Of a stretch of DNA of 64,000 nt, positions 10,812 to 22,400 are shown piece after piece. The translations under genes and the position numbers were made by a program. Under the pieces are notes generated by a model that ran no database searches, had not been told where the DNA came from, and was given only the letters and a program-made list of their open reading frames with translations. Numbering within the stretch: position 1 is the first letter of the stretch; each line of letters starts with the position of its first letter. Origin of the DNA: Phytophthora colocasiae (taxonomy: Eukaryota; Oomycota; Peronosporomycetes; Peronosporales; Peronosporaceae); contig JAGKQI010000034.1 in NCBI GenBank assembly GCA_018806915.1, forward strand, positions 558,001 to 622,000. The letters run 5' to 3'.

Positions 10812-13800
10812 GCAAGCCGACGTAGAACACCGGGTGTGTTCGCATCCGCTTTGGCAAGTCAAGCGTGTATGCCAGGCCCTTCTTGGCCACGACCGTAAAT
10901 GGTCCGATGAAACGCGGACGCAATTTCGTCTTAAAGACATTTGACACTGCATGTGTAGGTAGGTTCTTAGCGTTTAATAAAACCTGGTCACCGACCTTAA
11001 ATTCCCATACATTGCTTCTACCTTTTGTATCCGCTTGTTCCTTCTGAACGTCTTGGCTTTCAGCCATCGCGTCACGTACACGGCGTAATACGCTCAATCT
11101 CACCGAGAGGAAGTCATCGACTTGTTTACGCACAGCAGAAGGGCTGATATCAGCAAGCTCGGAGTCGAGCGACGGCACAGCCTCTCCCCCACCAAGCCCA
11201 AGGCTACCGCGTGGCGGAGTGAGCGGAACGCGCGGGTGCGCAAGGCCGTTCACGTAGAACGGGGTGAAGCCTGTCGAGGCATGCACCGCATTGTTCATGG
11301 AGAACTCAACGAGAGGAGCATAGCGCTCCAACGCTTCGGCGTTTCAGCGCATACGCTGCGGAGGATGTCCTCCAGAACGCGGTTCACGCGTTCGGTCTGA
11401 CCGTCGGTCTGCGGATGGTCCGCCGTGGACATGTCCAGTCGAGTGCCCAGCACCTTGAAGACGGACGTCCAGAAGTGACCCGTGAAACGGGGATCTCGAT
11501 CCGAGACAATGGTCTCAGGCAGCCCATGCTGGCGGAAGACCCGATCGATGAAGATCGTCGCTGTACCAGCACCATCGACGGTGTCCGGCACAGCCGCTAG
11601 ATGAGCCATCTTGCTCAGACGGTCAACAAAGACCACCACGCCCGTGTTGCCTGCCGAGTCCTTCGGCAGGCCAAACACAAAGTCCATACTTATGGACTGC
11701 CAACACCCAGAGGGTACAGGTAAGCTCGCCAAAGGCGCAGCCGCATGCGGCGAGGGTTTAACCCGCTGACACGTCTCGCACGTGCGCACATATGTGCTGA
11801 CCCACTTGTACATCTTCGGCCACCAGTACATGGAGCTCACCGAGCCGTACGTTATCTCGCGACCGAGGTGGCCGCCTGTGGGTGTGTCGTGAGCCCCATA
11901 GAGGATACGGTACTTCAGATCCTCATCGTGAGGAACTACCACTCGTGGTGGGTCATCCTGACCCGTGCTGTAGTACAGCAGACCGCCTTCCAGGCTGTAG
12001 CGTTGGAGTCTCGCCTTTAGGCGTCGTGACAGAGTCACCTTTGAGTCTTTAAACTCATCGCTCCCCAGAGCTTGGAGCAACGCGACACAAGAGTCGTCCT
12101 GAGCGTACGCTGCTCGAACCATGTCCGTCACGGACGACGTCACCGAGGTGACATGAGATAACTCATAGTCCGGGCGACGTGATAACGCGTCAGCGAGGAC
12201 GTTCTGCCTGCCAGGCTTGTACTTCACCTCGAAGTTATACTCCGCAAAGAAGGAGAGCCATCGGGCCATCCTCTGCGAGAGGTGAGGCGACTGCGTCGCT
12301 GTGCGTAGTGACGCATGATCCGTGTAGATCACAAACGGCTTGGAGCCGAGCAGGTGAACCCTGAATTTGACGAGAGCGTACTTCATCGCAAGTAGCTCCT
12401 TGTCATGAACTGGATAGTTCTTCTCAGCAGCCTTGAGCTGTCGCGACTCAAACGCAATGACGCGTTCGCGCCCTTCGGCGTCCGCTTGTAGCAAAGCACT
12501 GCCGATGGCAAAGTCAGAGGCGTCACAGACGACAATAAACGGACGAGCGGGGTCTGGCAGCGCCAGTATCGGTGCCTGAAGCAGGCTATCGCTTGATACA
12601 AGTGAACGCATTCTCGTGCTCGGCACGCCATACCCACTCGGCATCCTTCTTAAGGAGATCCGTCAGTGGCCGAGCCAACTCAGCGTAGTTCTCGCTGTAC
12701 TTGTGCAAGTAGTTGGCCAAACCCAGCCACTTACGCAAGTCCTTCTGGTTCAAGGGAACCGGCCAATCCACAATGGCCTTGACCTTTGCTGGATCAGCAC
12801 GAAGGCCATGCTTCCCAATGAAGCACCCTAGGAAGGGGATTTCTTCCGCGCCAAAGACGCACTTGTCTGCGTTGGCGTACAGCTTGTTCGTGCGCATGCA
12901 CTCGAGCACAGCTCTCACGTGTTCCACGTGCACCTCAACGTCAGTCTTGCCGTGTTCGGCCTGACTGTGGACGAACACGTCGTCAAAGTACGTTTGTGCG
13001 AATGCCCGTAGGGGCCTGAACAGCTGCGTCACTAGACGATTGAACGTTGCGGGCGCGTTCGAGCCCAGGGGCATGACGAGCCACTCCCAGAGCATACCGC
13101 TCGGGGTGCTCACCGCTGTAAGCGGAATATCACTGGCTCGCATGAGCAGCTGATAGTACCCATCGACTAAGTCGAGTGCACTGTACATGGTGCAACCCAC
13201 CATGTTGTTCTGAAGAACATCGCTTCCTAGGAATCGGCGTCTGCGCCGGAATCGTGGCAGTGTTGAGCTTGTTAAGCGTGAACGATACGCCACTTGCCAT
13301 TCGGCTTTCTGACACAGAACGTTGGCGCGGAATGCGGAGACTTGCTCTCGCGCACGAGACCCGCCGCGTGCTTCGCACGGAAGAAGGCGTCAATGACGTC
13401 GCATTGCTCTTTAGGAAGAGGCCACTGTCGGGTCACGCAGTACTTAGTTCCGGGAACTAAGTCGATCTCATGACGAACGCCTCGGTCGGGAGGCAGGCCA
13501 CTCGGTGGTTCCTTCGAGACAACGTCTCCATATTCCTTCAGCAAGGAGTGGAAGGGATCCGAGGGATTCTTGAGGATCTCCGATCCACTCCTGGCGTTCA
13601 ACGCCTTCTTGACTTCGGCCAAGACGGACTCGTCAACGAGGGACGACGAGTTTAACTCCTCCTCAGGTCGAACGATGACCACCTCGGCGAATTCGCCAGC
13701 CTTCAAGGCATCGCCAAAGTCGGCGAAGGACATCTCTTCTAGCTCAAGGAGCTTGTCAACACTTGGCAAGTCGTCCAGCAGGACACTGCCTTCGGCACTA

Positions 13801-14853
13801 CCGCCCACTCCATCAACCAGAGTGTATAGCTGCCCACAGCCCTCCGGTGCGTCGGCACTTGACGTCACGGATGACTCAGACGCAGAGCGTCTCGCCCGAA
13901 AGGGCCTTACGACGTCTTCGCCTGGCCGAAGATCGTCTACTCGACGGAGTACGTGCCGTCGCACAAGTTTCGGCCTCTCTCGGCCCAGTGTCAGGGACAC
14001 TCAGCGATCCACTCGGTCGACGACCGATGCCGCTCAGCGGAGTACGTGCCGCTGCACAATCAATGACCGTAACAGGTCCAGTGTCAGAGACACTCAGCGA
14101 TCGACGGTCCACGACCAGTATCACTCGACGGAGTACGTGCCGCCCCACAGTTCACGGCCTGGTAAGGCCGATGCCATCGGCATCCAGTGACGGTCCATGA
14201 CCGGCGTCACTCGGGTTACGTGAGCTTTGCCCACACGTTGACTCACTGCCAACCAGCGCTATGCGCTCAACAGGCTGCGATCCTCGCACTCGGTGCTGTC
14301 CACTAACTCGGACACACCGACTTCCAGCATCATTGCCGACTCGGCTCGATGCTCGCGCCAATAGCGCTTCTGCTTCCCTAGCAGAGGTGGGTTCATGACT
14401 CGCCAAAGCTCCACTAGGAGAAAGTGCGTAGCACCTAAGGTCTTCGACCTCCAGTCGATCCATGGCTCGTGGCGCTCCAGCCACGCCATACCAAGGATGA
14501 GGTCGTACCTCGAATCAGGTCAAGACCAAGCAGCGTTCCACGCTGTCGAAGTCCAGGAACTTCAGCCGTAGGTCCATCGGGACCTTGGCTGCCGTGACAC
14601 GGACGCCCGTCGCTAGACGGACAGTGACGGTGTCACCTCTTCGCGCTCGAAGCGCCTCAGCATATTGCTGACTACCCTCAACGGTGGAGCGTCTGACGTA
14701 GTTGCCAGACGCTCCTGAATCGATCAACACGATCCACGGCTTCTCGAAGCCCTTCACGTCCACATGGACGACCAGCAAGCCCTGCTTGCTCACACGTTCC
14801 GTGTTCAAGAGCACGGAGCTCTTCGGGGCTGCCCCCCAGTGCCTCTCACGCAC
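10194..14853 (-). pseudogene. D1 Pol: protease, RT, RNase H, integrase, chromodomain (frameshifted)
   Basis: In transcription order: an aspartic protease with DSGASGNYV (about 14721) and LILGMAWL; a linker with 92-bp DNA repeats; RT with YFDDVFVH (about 12990); a canonical RNase H with TDHASL and NVLADALSR; integrase with the H-H-C-C finger (CETCQRV) and the D, D, E residues in MDFVFG, SDRDPRF and QTERVN; and an integrase tail with FYVGLLKPY. A disordered linker follows, then a chromodomain containing YLVKWRGYPHSQNSWE (about 10360-10300). At least six one-base indels split it into separate frames (near 14500, 13290, 12620, 11330, 10790 and 10410), so no single polyprotein can be read. The last 618 bp are overlapped by the antisense ORF. 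Confidence 0.9.
13945..14160. repeat. 92-bp tandem repeat in the D1 protease-RT linker
   Basis: The phrase CGGAGTACGTGCCG recurs at 13945, 14037 and 14129, exactly 92 bp apart, within imperfect repeat units. Each of the first two units contains a small palindrome-like GTGTCAG-GACAC. Since 92 is not a multiple of three, successive units are read in different frames, so the block cannot encode a simple peptide repeat unless indels have occurred. Confidence 0.8.
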
Positions 14854-15860
14854 TGCAGAACTCAGTTCTTCCCCAGTAGACCGCCCCGCATCTACTGGGA
14901 GCCGTCGTTTCCCTGGGCAGAGCCCAAAGCGGGACCCGCGGCAGGGTTGCGGCCATTCTGGCCGGCGCGCTCTTTGCGCAGAGGGCAGTTGGGCCTCAGA
15001 TGTGTGGGACTACCACGTGCCAGCACCGGCAGGTGCTCATACGCTGCACCGCAGCTCGTAGCTCGGCTACTTCATCTTCAGCATAGCTGAGGTCCATGGG
15101 CTCGGGTCCCCCGGACCCTGTGCTGTTAGCACCGACCCTCGACAACTTAAAGTTGTGTTCGGCATTCAATGCCACGCTGACAGCGTCCTCGAAGGTGCGA
15201 GGATTCTGACGGAATGCCTCCGTTCTGGCCACGCCAGCTCGTAAACCTTCCATGAAGATGGTCACGGTGACCACCTCAGGTAGAGGGTCGGCAGCCATGC
15301 CGGCAATGAGCGTGCGCAGCTCTTGGACATAGTCCACCAGGTCCTTCTTGCCCTGTCGGCAAGCAAGGAAGCGTGACCGCACGCGATACGCCTGGTTAGG
15401 CGGAGCAAACACTTGCGTAAGCTTGACCTTAAGCTCACCCCAAGTGGGGAAGGCCATTTCTACCGACGTCCCAGACGTCAAGGCCCATTCTCGTGCTCGA
15501 CCTTCGAGCTTAGAGATGGCGAACGCCACGCGTTGGCCTTCCAACTGGAGCATAGCGGCCCCCATGGCCATCTCGACCTCTCGGGTCCACAATAGGAGGT
15601 TCTCTCCTTCGTGCCCGTGAAAGGTCTTCACGCTGAGCGTGACGGGCTTAGCTCTCGGAGCGGGATTAACTCCTTTTACATTCCGCTGAATGTGCTCAAC
15701 GAGAGCGTTCTCGTACGAGGTAAATGCCTCCAGGCGCGCGTTGACGGCCTCCGGCCCTTGAGACGCAAGGTGCGCCATACCTTCAGGGCCCAACAGGACG
15801 TAAGCTTGTTAAGCGTGTCCCGCTGACTCGAGTCAAGTGAGCGTATGCTTCTGGCTCCAT
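14846..15860 (-). pseudogene. D1 Gag, frameshifted
   Basis: The best start is the ATG at 15860 (MEPEAYAH...), 38 bp after the primer-binding site, with a frame break near 15800. The open part from 15793 contains the Gypsy gag-like core ([34 protein letters not shown]). The CCHC zinc knuckle near 15000 is broken by a missing base that creates an early stop. The ancestral gag stop is the TGA at 14846-14848, after GCG; the protease frame lies +1 from it. Gag would form the particle and bind element RNA. Confidence 0.8.
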
Positions 15861-15897
15861 TCTCACAGAGAAACAGTCTTCAACTCAGGAGTTGGAT

Positions 15898-15915
15898 TGA
15901 CTACTAGTGCTACCA
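15898..15915 (-). other. D1 primer-binding site
   Basis: On the minus strand TGGTAGCACTAGTAGTC begins two bases (TC) after the LTR end GCTGCA. Closely similar 18-mers follow the LTRs of F and E, so families 2 and 3 share a primer type. The complement has CCA and a C at tRNA position 61. The tRNA is unidentified; the TGGTAGC start resembles initiator-Met primers. Confidence 0.75.
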
Positions 15916-15917
15916 GA

Positions 15918-16329
15918 TGCAGCGGGGCTGCGTAGGTGTGCACGGCACAGAGGAAGTTGGGTTGACTCGTAGAGTCCTGCTTGCAAGGCACTAGCCTTCG
16001 GTTCTATACAAGAACCAAGTAGTCCACTAAATACGGGACTCTCACAATCAGTGTCCCTATAATAAAGGAACTAACACTAATTATGTAAAATGCAAACTGA
16101 TTTTTATTTATTTTATTGCCCTAATCCTGAATGTAACGGATTTAGTATCTAACATACTAAATCCTAATCAAATGTAATGTGTGGCTCTGAGCTAACAGCC
16201 AGCAACTGGCTACATGTGTGACGTGTGAGAAACACTATGTGTTGTACACGGATCTGTGACTTGTGACCTGGATGGTGTATACCACACCTATTGTAGCCAA
16301 GGCGCGCAGCGCCGTGTAACCCCGTTACA
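15918..16329 (-). repeat. D1 5' LTR
   Basis: A 412-bp LTR that starts TGTAACGGGGTTACAC on the minus strand and ends GCTGCA. It is the near-identical partner of 8463-8876. The right target duplication CAGGA follows at 16330-16334, in direct continuity with family-1 LTR sequence. Confidence 0.92.
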
Positions 16330-16334
16330 CAGGA

Positions 16335-17048
16335 CAAGGGAAGAGGATAGCATATTGGCCTCCCCTTAGTGTTCCAGCAAGTCACTTCGCCCACCTAGCT
16401 ACAGCTAAGACCGGATCCCCGATTTGGCCGGCTTACCTTACGCTAGTGTGAGGATCTCTCGATATCTCAACAACCCCAAGGGACTCGAATTTGCCCTGAA
16501 CCACTCAAGTGTCTTCGCTACGCCTGGAACCGGGAACTACATTGGCCCTACAAGCGTCAGGAAGGTAAGGATACGTGACCTAGTATAGCGGTTAAGTCTG
16601 GATAATATATTGGCCAGCTTTGCCCTATCTAGTGAACTATCCTTTAAGTGTATACATCGGATCGGAAGGAATTGGTTGTTTAGCCTAAGGATCCAGTCGA
16701 ATCTCGCCCCCTCAAGACCCCCGCTATCGGAAGCGGAAAACAACGAAAGGAAGGGACTGAATCCCGAACATTGGACTATTGGAAGACCTGGATCAAGAAC
16801 CAGGCACCCGGATCAAGGCTCGAGAACTCGCCTACGACCGGGATCAAGTACCCCGAGGTGGAGTGAAGAACTTCCACGCCGCCTCAAACCCCTGCGTCAC
16901 TCAAGACCTTCTTCTCGTCCCAAGACATCTTCAGAAGTTACCTGGAAGAGCGTAACCCGCCTACCGACGGGTACACAAGGTGAACACTACACGCAACAAG
17001 ATCACGGATCATCGGGGGACCCCCTCCGTTAGTCGGTGTCTGGGCGCA
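16335..17048 (+). repeat. Family-1 LTR L4, right half
   Basis: Continuation of the LTR begun at 7593, after D1 and its duplicated CAGGA. Together the halves make an LTR of about 1.58 kb, the 5' LTR of copy A. It ends in GGGCGCA and the primer-binding site starts at 17051. Confidence 0.85.
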
Positions 17049-17102
17049 AGTGGCGATCGCGATCGGCCTCAACTAGATTTTGGCCAGATCCGCTCCACCA
17101 CA

Positions 17103-19432
17103 ATGGTGCGCGTGCCCGGATCTTCTGGTGACTTCGGATATCACCGTGAGTCCCAAGAAGATGTCAAGGTAAAAGAAGAACAAGGGGAAGAAGTGCCTAC
17201 GAATGTTGGATCGGCGGAGGCACCACTGAAAACGGAAAGATCCACAGATCAGCAGAGTTCTGGGAGGATCTCTACTGACAGGCACGAGGCAGACCTGGAT
17301 CGCAATCCAGATCTTGAAGAAAAACCTCGAATTCCTCCCAAGGCCCCTTCGAGGGCCACCGCGGATCTCGATGAGAATCGAGATCCGCACACGAGCGATA
17401 AGGAATCAGCAAGCTGAAACCTAATCTGCTCACCAAGTCCACTGGTGCCTCAAGATCGACCAAGAAAAAGAAGATCAAGAGCACCCGGACGAAATTGAAG
17501 GCTCCAGACTCAGAGCCAGAGGATGTGATCAACCCAGGATCAACGATCACCAAGGACGCGATCGAACAGGCCTACTACAGGAAGAGGCTAAGCGAGACCT
17601 TGCTTAATGATCCTGTTCTTACGATCATACAAGTCCGCCAGATCGGTAACCTCACCGGCCCAGTGTCGAAGCCCGGATTAGCTCTGACCGCCTGAACGCG
17701 GTGAAGATCCTACTTGATCTGCTCCAAGAAGCTGGTTTGGTGGCTGGAGAGTTCGACCCAAACTCTCTATTTGACTTGGAACTGCAAGCGATTCAATCTG
17801 CGACCCATGATCTATTCGACTCCCTCAAGATCTTGGTCGGCGAGCGCCTACTGACGCCCGACCCAGGCTATCAGACTGGGTCGTCATGCTACGCGTCAGC
17901 GACCTCGGAACCAGACTCAGATAGCCGAGAGAGGGTTGCAACGCATGTCGTTAGGGCCCTCCGGCGCCAAGTTCCTGAAATCGCGTGTGAAGAAACAGGA
18001 TACGCGATCGGTGGCCGCAAAGCTGGAGGTCAAGATGCCCGATCAGCAAGAAAATCGCCGGATCCGGACGGACCAGACCGCGCCGACGACTAATTCCACT
18101 GGATCGAGCAACAAGTTGGACGATTACTTTCAAATGGCGATGGATCGTTTCTTGAAAGAACGGAATCTCGCGACACCCCGATCGCCGATCAAAGGGGAGT
18201 TGGATGTTGAAATGGAGTCCGTCACGGCCTCGGATCCGGATGCATGGGAATACGATCCGGACGATATGGGCATACCAAGTTCTGGTGGACAGATGTCGAG
18301 CCGAGCAGCGATCGCATCCGCGGCAATCGGTCAAGGAGGATCGTCGATGATCCAGCGGGTCCGGATCTCAGCGATCTCGGATCTGAAAGATTTTGCGGGT
18401 AAAGATCTGGACGAAGATCGCGCTCGGGCCTGGATCAGTAAAGTCAAGTCAGCATTTCAGCGCGATCAGGCTACGGAAGAAGAGAAATGCCTCACATTTG
18501 CAGATCTGATGGTGGGACCGGCAAAGAACTGGTACAGGCAGCTCAGTCGAACGACGAAAACCAAGTGGGCAGATCTGTTGGACAGTTTCCAGACCCAGTA
18601 TTGTGGGTTGGGTATGTCGGTCGCGTGGCAATTCTATCACGCTCGCAAGCGATCGGAAGAAACCCCTCTCGATTATCTCTACCGGCTCAACGTGGCGGCT
18701 TTACGTGCTAGACTGAAGATCAAGGACGGGAGCCCTAAGGCCCGCCGGGAACATGTAGATCACTATATCGAGACATTGGGAGATCCGGAGTTAGCTGATC
18801 GGCTGACCCTACTCCGACTGAGTGACGTCGAGGAGCTGGAGGAGGTACTCCGTGCCCGGGAACGGGCGAAAAGCAGGCAGCGTAGATCTGCGTTCGGATC
18901 GAAGTACAGACAAAAGGCACCGGCCAGTGCCCCGGCAGCTCCCACCCGAGCGGTGGTACGGGCGATCCAAACTCAAGATCCGAGCTCAGAATCAGAAGAA
19001 ATATCCGGATCGGATGGATCCGATTCTGAAGGCGATCTCCGGAGGATATATCTTGCCGCGTCAGAAGACAAGCAGATCGGCACTGGGGGCGTCCCCCACC
19101 AACAGGATCAGTCGCGATCGCAGGTGAACACGCAAGATCGAGGCCGGATCGCGGATCGCAGGGGTACGTCGGACCACGATCGAGGTCGCTGTTCACACTG
19201 TGGATCGCGGAAGCATACGGATCTGGACTGCTGGAGACGTCTAACCTGCGAAAAGTGCGGGAAGAGAGGTCACCCAACGGATCGCTGTCTATATACATGC
19301 CGTGGTTGTGGGGAGATCCATGAAGCTGGAGAATGCCCCATGGAAGAATTCTACAACCAGATCCGCAAGTGGTACGATCCGACCCGACACGCCGGATTGT
19401 TCCCCGAGAAGGTGGAAAAGATGTTAAACTAG
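17103..19432 (+). pseudogene. Copy A Gag, frameshifted (three zinc knuckles)
   Basis: The ATG at 17103 (CACAATGG) opens a charged, disordered N-terminal arm. One-base losses near 17411 and 17660 and a change near 17925 break the frame; from 17936 it stays open to the TAG at 19430-19432. The body holds a retrotransposon gag core (GPAKNWYRQL, DLLDSFQTQY, ETPLDYLYRLN). Three C-terminal CCHC knuckles follow: CSHCGSRKHTDLDC, CEKCGKRGHPTDRC and CRGCGEIHEAGEC; the third has one residue fewer between C and H. Copy C keeps a nearly uninterrupted version, so the breaks here are secondary or are sequencing errors. The gag stop lies inside a -1 frameshift signal leading to pol. Confidence 0.88.
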
Positions 19433-19469
19433 GACGCTCGCCGGTTTGGAAACCGGTACGAGCCGAGCG
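19423..19469 (+). promoter_or_regulatory. Programmed -1 ribosomal frameshift signal (gag/pol)
   Basis: A slippery heptamer G TTA AAC (19423-19429) is in the gag frame and is followed at once by the gag stop TAG. After a 5-nt spacer comes a two-part stem: outer arms CGCTCG (19435-19440) and CGAGCG (19464-19469), enclosing a perfect hairpin CCGGTTT-GG-AAACCGG (19441-19456). Slipping back one base reads into the open protease frame (KLGRSPVW...). Heptamer, spacer and stem are conserved in B (31589-31635) and C (50473-50519, minus). GUUAAAC is a known -1 site, used for example by an arterivirus. Confidence 0.85.
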
Positions 19470-22400
19470 TTCTGAGTACTGCATCTATGCATATGTGAAC
19501 AAGAAATCGAGAGATCAAGATAGGGAGAATTCGGATCTGCGCGGTAATACATGTAAGTTGCATTCGTATACTGCTAAGATCGCGAGTCTTCCCCGGATCG
19601 ATGAGTTCTCGCGATCTGGTGCGGAAGTGGCTTTGGATCTCAAGGAAGGAGAATCCAGGGGGTATTGGAAATACCACGCACCAGGAAAATGGTTCCGCCA
19701 AGCCAAGATCTCAGGCAAGATCAATCAGGAAAGAGCGATCTTGCTCCTGGACACTGGCGCCGAGGTATCCATCTTGGATACCACCTTTGCTCGTAAGGTT
19801 GGGTGCCACTTTGACACTAGTCAGAGACAGGAGTGTGTTGGGATCGGCGATAATGTGTACACCACCGAGGGAAGAACGAGGATCAAGATCACACTTGCGG
19901 GATATTTGGTCTACTTTTTCGATATTTGGATCGGAGATCTATCCGGACAGATGCGATCCTGGGTATGGATTTCATGATCCCGGCTGGGGTCGGATGGATC
20001 TGGCAGAGGGATCGATGTGCTTACCTAATGAAGTGGGAATACCACTTAGTGGTCGCAAAAGATTATACGGGGAGAAGGTGAGATCAGTGAAATTGGAGGA
20101 AGATCTACATATCCCAGTTGGGGGATCTGAAGAGACCGCATCGAGAGTGAAATTATCGGCGACGGAGAAATTATGGGTGACCAGAGGCGACCGATGGGTA
20201 CCCACCGTGGTAAATGGACCCGGCCGAACTCGGTACTTAGTGATCACGAATTTGAGCGAGAAGATTTTACGACTGGATCACAGATTACATGTCGGGATGG
20301 TACTTGATCAAGAAAAAGTTCCTCGCTACCCCAGGTTTGTGTCGGTCGGGTCCCGGCGTTACATGGAGTGGCAGAATCTAGCTCTAGAAGCGACAGTGGA
20401 CGCAAGACCGGAACCTCAGGAAACCGTAGAGATCCCCTTACCGTCGGTCGAACGGCCGACCTACGTTACGCCGCGATCTATACTCCGTCGAGGTGGGGCA
20501 ATCAAGACCGATCCTGATCCTGCACCAATATCGACATTGGAACCGCGATCACCGACCGATACGGCCGAAGTCAGGTCGCATTCATCGATCCCCAACCGGA
20601 TCCCATGGATACCCCACCGATCACGATCAGTTCCGACAAGACCCCGAGTGGCGAAGCTGGGGGCGGTGAGACTGAGACGAATGGTGAGACTGAGACGAAT
20701 GAGAGCTTGCCAGATCAGGCCCCAGGTCGGACAGATCGGACATGTGAAAAGGAAATCGAGGTAAAAACAGAAAAACCAGATTTTCAAATCGAGATCCAGC
20801 ATGTATCCGACGCCGATGCCGTCCCCATGGTTAAAGACACCCCGATCTTGACAGCCAAGGACGATAGGCTGCGCGATCAATCAACGGATGAACCCGATCC
20901 GACATCTCCGGAAGGAATCGAGAACGCCGATCAGACCCACTTACACGAAAGTGGCGATTTTTCGGCCGAAGATCTAGCCGATAATCTCGCAGTAGTACCG
21001 GAGATTCAGATTTCCACCACTGAAGAAGTCAGGATCGAAGATCTGCAAGTAGGAAATCCGGGATCGGCTACCCCGGAGGAGATCGAGAAACTTCGACAGA
21101 TTATTTGGAAGAAGCGACATCTCCTGATCGGAAAGGGAAACACACTTCCTCCAGCGGCCAAGGGTGTTATATGCGATATCGACGTGGGTGACGCAAAGCC
21201 GATCGCACAACGAGTCCGAAAGGTGGCGCCACAGTTCCGCGAGAAAGTATCGGATCTCATCAAAGGACTCCTAGCTGCCAAGATCATCCGGCCATCGACC
21301 TCGCCATGGGCATCGCCGATCGTGGTGATCATCAAGAAGAACGGTGTAGACATCCGACTATGTATCGATTATCGGCTGGTGAACGGTCTCACGAGGCTGA
21401 TGATCTACCCAATGCCTCTGATCAATGACCTGTTAGAAGATCTTGACAAGGTTCTGTGGTACTGCTCATTAGACATGGCGAGTGGATTCTGGGTCGTATC
21501 AATGACCGATCGAGCTCGCGCGATCTCAGCTTTCATCACCCCGTTCGGCCTCTTCGAGTGGAATCGCATGCCGTTCGGGCTGAAGAACGCCCCTCAGATC
21601 TATCAACGTCTTGTGGACAACGCTCTATATGGAATTTTGAAGATATCCCAGTCAGGGAATACGGAAGACTCCGCAGATGTGTTTGAATCCGGAAGATCCC
21701 GGTCGCCCGTCGGTGCTAGGACGGAGATCATACATCGACGATATCTTGATCACGGCTGGATCATGGGATCAAATGTGCGATCGGGTGGAAGACCTATTGG
21801 AGGCCTGTGATAAATGGAATCTCTCGATCAGTGTGGCGAAGAGCTTCTGGGGCATGGATAAGGTGGAATATCTCGGACACAAAGTGTCGATCGACGGATT
21901 GGAGGCAAACCCGAAAGACCTGAAGTCTCTGACGGATCTGCCATTCCCTGGGTCGCTCCGATCCATGCAATCGTTCCTGGGAAGTTTGAATTACTATAGT
22001 CGGTTTATCGAGGATTACGCGATCTATGCATCGGTCCTATATGAACTACGTGAAGTGGAGTTCGCAGAACTGAAGAAGCGACCAGATCTTCGAAAGATCA
22101 TGGATAGTACGGACCCGATCAATCGAGATCCCGTTGCGCTTAAGTCGAATCAGGATGGATCACCCGACACCTTGACTCAAAGGGAATAGTACGCCGGATC
22201 TTAACTTGGGGGCGACGCCTCCCCCCTGTTCAAGCAAGGTCGGAGCCAATCTGGCCCAAAGAGCTGGCGACGAAAGGTGGGGTAGAGCACACAGGGCGTT
22301 TACAGCCTTGAAAACCAAGATCGCGTCGACCCCGATCCTCCGTCACTTCGACATGACAAAGTTACCCGTGGTGATCGTGTATGCCAGTGACTGGGCGATC

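Larger units (their letters stand above)
8463..16329 (-). mobile_element. D1: family-2 Ty3/Gypsy element nested in a family-1 LTR
   Basis: A 7867-bp element flanked by identical LTRs in the same orientation and by a perfect 5-bp target duplication CAGGA (8458-8462 and 16330-16334). Removing the element and one CAGGA restores the uninterrupted LTR sequence seen at 29104. On the minus strand the order is 5' LTR, primer-binding site, gag, protease, RT, RNase H, integrase, chromodomain, polypurine tract, 3' LTR. An antisense ORF runs on the plus strand from the 3' LTR into pol. The LTRs are almost identical, so insertion was recent, yet the ORFs carry several one-base indels. Confidence 0.93.

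Noticed and set aside
15611..15826. Plus-strand ORFs across the D1 gag region
   Set aside because: They are antisense shadows of gag and are not shared with F in equivalent length. Only the ORF next to the 3' LTR has conserved features.
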